A stretch of 36,110 bases of DNA, from positions 1 to 36,110 of the forward strand of contig CACZJZ010000035.1 in assembly GCA_902781655.1 (NCBI GenBank). Direction: 5' to 3'. Position 1 is the stretch's first letter; every line of letters begins with the position of its first letter. The position numbers were made by a program, and so were the translations under genes. Below the pieces are notes generated by a model that was given only the letters and a program-made list of their open reading frames with translations, made no database searches and was not told the DNA's origin. Below, piece by piece: positions 32,513 to 36,110 of the stretch. Source of the DNA: an uncultured Lachnospiraceae bacterium (GTDB taxonomy: Bacteria; Bacillota; Clostridia; Lachnospirales; Lachnospiraceae).

Positions 32513-34570
32513 TTATTCTGAGACTACAACACGTACGCGATCCATATTCTGGACACGGGTAAAGAAATCGCCGGGCGTGCGGTTTGACATAATTTTGACT
32601 ACCGGGAAATATGTACCTGGCTTCCCGAAGCAGTACTCACAGGAGGCCTGTGCCCTTCCTGTGCCATCGGACAGCCTTTCCGTTTCGGAAAACGTCCCTT
32701 TTGGTGCGAACTCGTCTGTGTTTTCAAAATCCCAGATGACATTTTCGAGAACTTCATTTCCTTCCGGAAGCTCCACCTGCACTTCAAACCTTACAGGCAT
32801 GCCGCACTGAACCTCTGCCCGTTTTCCTCCGTTCGCAGTCAGCCTGACCAATGGTTGCAGGCCTTTACGTTCTGCAGCGCTCTCTGCAATCAGCACCTGC
32901 CCTCCGTTCATCTCATATCCGCTCGTTTCTCTGGGTTCTATGCCGCGCTCGACCCAGTCAGAAAGGTCCAGCAGGGCCTGATAAAGAGCTCCGGAGTAGC
33001 TGACAATATGCTGGTGATCCCCTCCGTTTCCTTCCGTGCAGTCAGTGTGCATGCAGTTTTCCATGTAATAGAGACGGAAATTCTCTTTTTCCGGTTTTCC
33101 GCTCTCTTTGGCGACCTCGTGTCTGTACCAGTCAGCCTGCCAGGGAAATGCCGACTCATCCATCAGGCTCTCGAGAACGATTGCCTTTCCATGGATCCTG
33201 CCGCTCTGCACAGATCCCGCGCCGCCTCTTGCGATGATCGGACCGACCTGAACAGGTCTCTGCGGATAGATGGGTGTTCCATCCTCCCCCCGGAATTGAT
33301 CCCAGGCATGGAAATCTTCGCCCGGAACCTGATGCCTGTGATAAGTCTGTACGGCTATGTAGTCTGAATTATCAACTAGAACCTTCGTCTGGCTGCGGAC
33401 CTGCTTAAGCATCGTCTCCAGATTTCTTCCGCCCATCGGATCAGGCTCCGCGACCAAAAGGCTGTAGCCAAGCCAGATGACGTTGATCTTTTCTCCGGCC
33501 AGATCTCCATCCAGAAAAGTGATTGTCAGCCCTCTTGTATAAGCATCTTCCGAAGGAAATTCGCGAAGTTCGAATACCGGGAAATTACCGCCCTTGCCGA
33601 GCTGATTCTTCCATGCCTCATCTACGCCGTAGGCATTATGCTCGTCAACCGTATCTCCGATGGATTTTAACTCGCGTTCAGGATGATAAATCTTTTCGAT
33701 TACTGTCTCAAGATGGATGCGGTCACGGACAGCGCTGCTGTCCTTTTCTGTCCCCAGATATCCGGGTTTTGTCCAGAAATCCGTAAAGTAGGACGGATCC
33801 ATTGCCGGGATGGCAGGATACAGGACAGGAAGCGCTCCATCCCCAAGGGTCTTCCAGACACACCAGGATTTCATCGGGAATCCCATCAGCGTCACTTCAC
33901 GAAGGGCGTCCTTTTCCTCGTCATTCAGCACGGCGTAGGGGTCGCCGCTTCCGCCCGGCTCGACAGCATCCACGATCTCTTCAAACCGATGTCTTAAGAT
34001 CCGCATGGCGTGAGCCCGGACTGTGAAAACATTGGGCATGGCGACCGGTGAACCGATAACAAAAGGAACTCCACCGTCCCAGATTCCTTCTGTACTCTCC
34101 AGACATCCCATGGTCTTGAAGCCGCCGCCGCTTCCTCCGAACACATAACCATAAGCACGCCCTGTTCCATACATTTCCGATGCAAGTCTGCGGCAATACC
34201 GGGCACAGGCTGCAGAACTGCGGTAAACAAGTGTTTCGTCTCCTCCGCCATTCACAACGCCGCCCATATTGGTATCTATAAAGATGCTGCCATGCTCGGC
34301 GCCAAACTTTATAGCATCTTCTTCACCCGTCTGCTGCATCGCAGTCATCTCATCCCCCTGTACGGGCATCATGCGCTGAAAGAACCGTCCTTTATATTTT
34401 TCCTTTTCGGGAAAATAAAAGGTAAACTTTGTCATTGTTCCTTCGAAACCGCCATGAACGCAGCGGTGTCTTGCCGGAACATCCCGCCACTCATCCAGAT
34501 CAATGTACGGATTCTGAAACTGCGGATCCCTGTCACATTTTTCAGCTGTGTAGACCTCGTTTATTCCCAT
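32513..34570 (-). CDS. Large alpha/beta-hydrolase resembling tannase/feruloyl esterases, with C-terminal PKD-like domain
   Basis: A 685-residue protein with GGAAGG before the ATG and no signal peptide. The N-terminal third has YGYVFGGSGGGFKTMGC, a nucleophile elbow with Ser about 147. Toward the end of the hydrolase part the sequence NCMHTDCTEGNGG leads to SYSGALYQALLDLSDWVERGIEP, which parallels the catalytic-His region and DWVEKGxAP ending of tannase/feruloyl esterases. A long insertion (about 180-480) probably forms a lid. The last ~95 residues (VQCGMPVRFEVQVELPEG, IWDFENTDEFAP, GTYFPVVKIMSNR) read as a PKD-type Ig-like domain. Cytoplasmic location is unusual for a PKD protein. It heads a two-gene operon with a GPH symporter, divergent from an AraC regulator. 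The substrate is unknown. Confidence 0.72.
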   Translation of the reverse strand: MGINEVYTAEKCDRDPQFQNPYIDLDEWRDVPARHRCVHGGFEGTMTKFTFYFPEKEKYKGRFFQRMMPVQGDEMTAMQQTGEEDAIKFGAEHGSIFIDTNMGGVVNGGGDETLVYRSSAACARYCRRLASEMYGTGRAYGYVFGGSGGGFKTMGCLESTEGIWDGGVPFVIGSPVAMPNVFTVRAHAMRILRHRFEEIVDAVEPGGSGDPYAVLNDEEKDALREVTLMGFPMKSWCVWKTLGDGALPVLYPAIPAMDPSYFTDFWTKPGYLGTEKDSSAVRDRIHLETVIEKIYHPERELKSIGDTVDEHNAYGVDEAWKNQLGKGGNFPVFELREFPSEDAYTRGLTITFLDGDLAGEKINVIWLGYSLLVAEPDPMGGRNLETMLKQVRSQTKVLVDNSDYIAVQTYHRHQVPGEDFHAWDQFRGEDGTPIYPQRPVQVGPIIARGGAGSVQSGRIHGKAIVLESLMDESAFPWQADWYRHEVAKESGKPEKENFRLYYMENCMHTDCTEGNGGDHQHIVSYSGALYQALLDLSDWVERGIEPRETSGYEMNGGQVLIAESAAERKGLQPLVRLTANGGKRAEVQCGMPVRFEVQVELPEGNEVLENVIWDFENTDEFAPKGTFSETERLSDGTGRAQASCEYCFGKPGTYFPVVKIMSNRTPGDFFTRVQNMDRVRVVVSE

Positions 34571-34658
34571 AAATTCCTTCCCCTTCCCTGTGTTTCAGGT
34601 GCTTTCCTTTGTGCCTTCACTATAACGCAGAAACAGGCTTCTGATTCTCATTTTTCTG

Positions 34659-34692
34659 CTGTTATATCCATAAATCTGTTATAATATTGCCA
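34659..34692 (+). promoter_or_regulatory. Promoter of the AraC regulator with 17-bp-spaced direct repeats; possible leaderless start
   Basis: TATAAT (34680-34685) is followed by six bases and then the ATG at 34692, so transcription would begin at or next to the start codon. No Shine-Dalgarno sequence precedes it. The octamer CTGTTATA occurs at 34659-34666 and 34676-34683, covering the -35 region and entering the -10, a plausible site for an AraC-type protein. No consensus -35 is present, which suits an activated promoter. Confidence 0.65.
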
Positions 34693-35870
34693 TGAACACA
34701 AAATGGAACAGGAATAATACCGAACTGAGCAGCCTTCTGACGCACTTTTTCCACGCCCTCTCTGTCCCGACAGCGGTCCTGCAAGGCGGAAAAGTCGTTT
34801 TTTCCATGGCTGCAACCGCATTTGATCCGGAGCCGTCTTTTGCATTAATGGCTGCGCATATTCATCCGGACGAAATTCGAATACAGCTGTTTGCCCGTCT
34901 GCATTTTTTGTGTGGTTTTATTCCGATTCCCGGTTTTGACGGCGGGGTGCTTGTTGGACCTGTATGTGAGAGAAGGCCTGCCAATGAAGAGTATCTGGAA
35001 TTGATGAACCTGATGAGAATGGACGCCGGCAGGCTGGCGGAATTGAAATACCGTTTTGAAAAGGCTCCTCTGTTCTCCTCTGCGCGATTTCAGGCTGTTC
35101 TTCGTTTCCTCGATTATCTGATCAACGATCGTGATGCGCCCTTAGAAAGCGTAGACCCTGTACCGGTAAAGGAATCCGTCCTTCAGAAGAAGCAGCTTCC
35201 CGACTCCACTTATCATGCTTCGTATAAAGTCGAACAGCTGCTCCTGGAGATGATCATGAAAGGCGATCCGGAGGGTTTGAAAAGTCATCTTCTCAATGTA
35301 GTCACTTCCGACGCTGAGACTTCGAATTTTGATGTTGATCCTCTGACCCAGGGACGCATTCTGTTTACCTCATCTGTGGCACTCTGTGCCCGGGCCGCTA
35401 TTAAGGGAGGCATGGACTATGAACTGGCTCTCTCAATTTCGGATGACTATATAAAGCGCATATATAAAATCAGCGATCCCAACCAGATCCTACCTCTTCT
35501 GGGCATTATGATGCTGGAGTATGCAGAGCATGTATCCGCTGTGAGATTTCCAAATACTTCTCCGATCACCAGAGCTGCTCTCAGAGAAATAGACGCACAC
35601 GTTGGGGAACTGATACGTATAGATGAACTGGCAGTTACACTCTCTGTCTCGGAGTCCCGCCTCTCTCACTGTTTCCGGCAGGAAATGGGCGTCAGCCTTA
35701 AGACCTGGATCCTTATGAGAAAAACCGAAGAGGCGAAAAAGCTGTTAAAACAAGGGTTCTCTGTTGAAGCAGCAGCGGACGCGCTCTCTTTCTCATCACC
35801 CACACATCTGAGCACAACATTTCGAAAAATAACAGGGCTCTCTCCACGGGAGTATATTAGGAAACACTGA
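34692..35870 (+). CDS. AraC-family transcriptional regulator
   Basis: A 392-residue regulator. The C-terminal ~100 residues contain both AraC helix-turn-helix motifs (ELIRIDELAVTLSVSESRLSHCFRQEMGVSLKTWI and FSVEAAADALSFSSPTHLSTTFRKITGLSPREYIRKH). The N-terminal ~290 residues form a large sensory region without a cupin signature, of the kind found in Lachnospiraceae AraC proteins: an N-terminal PAS-like part (about 15-100) and a helical central part (about 180-280). It diverges from the tannase-like/GPH operon and probably controls it. The ATG at 34692 lies six bases after a TATAAT box and lacks a ribosome binding site; no better in-frame start with a site was seen nearby. Confidence 0.9.
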   Translation: MNTKWNRNNTELSSLLTHFFHALSVPTAVLQGGKVVFSMAATAFDPEPSFALMAAHIHPDEIRIQLFARLHFLCGFIPIPGFDGGVLVGPVCERRPANEEYLELMNLMRMDAGRLAELKYRFEKAPLFSSARFQAVLRFLDYLINDRDAPLESVDPVPVKESVLQKKQLPDSTYHASYKVEQLLLEMIMKGDPEGLKSHLLNVVTSDAETSNFDVDPLTQGRILFTSSVALCARAAIKGGMDYELALSISDDYIKRIYKISDPNQILPLLGIMMLEYAEHVSAVRFPNTSPITRAALREIDAHVGELIRIDELAVTLSVSESRLSHCFRQEMGVSLKTWILMRKTEEAKKLLKQGFSVEAAADALSFSSPTHLSTTFRKITGLSPREYIRKH

Positions 35871-35886
35871 TTAAACTAGTGTTTCC
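35860..35886 (+). terminator. Stem-loop at the end of the AraC gene
   Basis: GGAAACACT (35860-35868) and AGTGTTTCC (35878-35886) form a perfect 9-bp stem around a 9-base loop that includes the stop codon. Only TTAG follows, so termination may be weak. Confidence 0.5.
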
Positions 35887-36012
35887 TTAGAGCCTTCGGC
35901 GGATCGCAGTGCCGTCTTTACCCATTCTCAAGTTCTGACAGAAAGCGCCCGCTCTGACCTGCGAAGCGGCGGGATTCCAGGCTCAGTCAACTAACGTTCT
36001 CCTGCTCTCCTT

Positions 36013-36110
36013 TGTTAGGGTCGGGCAATAAGGGCCACTCTCGAGTCGGAAAGAAAGGGCCATTTTCAGTCGGATTAAAAGGGCCAATCGTATGTAAATG
36101 ATAAGAGGTT
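36013..36110 (+). mobile_element. Left end of a probable IS21-family insertion sequence (truncated by window edge)
   Basis: From TGTTAGGG at 36013 the sequence holds three direct repeats of the form GTCGG-N5-AAGGGCCA (36020-36037, 36045-36062 and 36069-36086), 24-25 bases apart. Multiple terminal repeats beginning with TG are typical of IS21-family ends, where the transposase binds. The istA-like gene would lie beyond the window. The 126 bases between the AraC stem-loop and this point (35887-36012) show no gene that I can recognise. Confidence 0.6.

Noticed and set aside
1-36110. CRISPR array, rRNA or tRNA genes, prophage or defence island
   Set aside because: No regularly spaced direct repeats, no RNA-gene landmarks and no phage or defence protein families were found on either strand.

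Overview
The window looks like chromosomal DNA of a gut or anaerobic Clostridia bacterium, probably Lachnospiraceae. GC content is moderate to high. Most genes have GGAGG-type ribosome binding sites and several have TTGACA/TATAAT-type promoters. The gene content is Firmicutes-like: a YtrA-type GntR, CUT1 sugar ABC operons without their own ATPase, a DUF2975/XRE pair, a split ThrE exporter, and AraC-regulated glycosidases. The genus call is inference. No rRNA, tRNA or CRISPR was seen.

Layout. 1-3250: the 5' part of a GH2 glycosidase gene (minus strand) diverges from a YtrA-type GntR/ABC-ATPase/permease operon (plus). 3291-11500: a minus-strand operon, lacI - GH31 - solute-binding lipoprotein - two permeases - GH31, driven by a strong promoter whose -10 overlaps a perfect palindromic operator. 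11551-14390: a TetR regulator and pgi (glucose-6-phosphate isomerase), each with its own intrinsic terminator. 14448-19254: GH78 and GH43 glycosidases divergent from a PocR-domain AraC regulator. 19336-23073: an esterase, a membrane-anchored metallophosphoesterase and a two-subunit ThrE-type exporter. 23160-24324: a GH172 (DUF2961) gene with a damaged 5' end. 24352-27825: a DUF2975 - XRE - DUF4173-like operon with a promoter/operator of 21-bp-spaced direct repeats, divergent from a small lipoprotein gene. 27853-30470: an N-acyl-D-amino-acid deacylase and a class-C beta-lactamase-like hydrolase. 30530-31076: a decayed AAA-ATPase (DUF4143) relic and a terminator. 31142-35870: a GPH-family sugar symporter and a large tannase-like alpha/beta hydrolase, divergent from an AraC regulator whose message may be leaderless. 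36013-end: the left end of a probable IS21-family insertion sequence.

How the genes work together. Most of the window is a series of small, self-contained uptake-and-degradation modules for plant or host glycosides and esters. Each has its own local regulator (LacI, AraC/PocR, AraC), and pgi feeds released hexoses into glycolysis. The intracellular glycosidases lack signal peptides, so oligosaccharides are probably imported before cleavage.

The least ordinary signals are non-coding. One is a dispersed palindromic intergenic repeat about 33 bp long: four copies were found, one an inverted dimer forming a 29-bp perfect stem. Another is a 17-base motif shared by the downstream flanks of two terminators. 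I did not find a clearly new multi-gene defence or biosynthetic system. The repeat family, the phosphoesterase-ThrE coupling and the tannase-like/GPH/AraC locus are the best leads.
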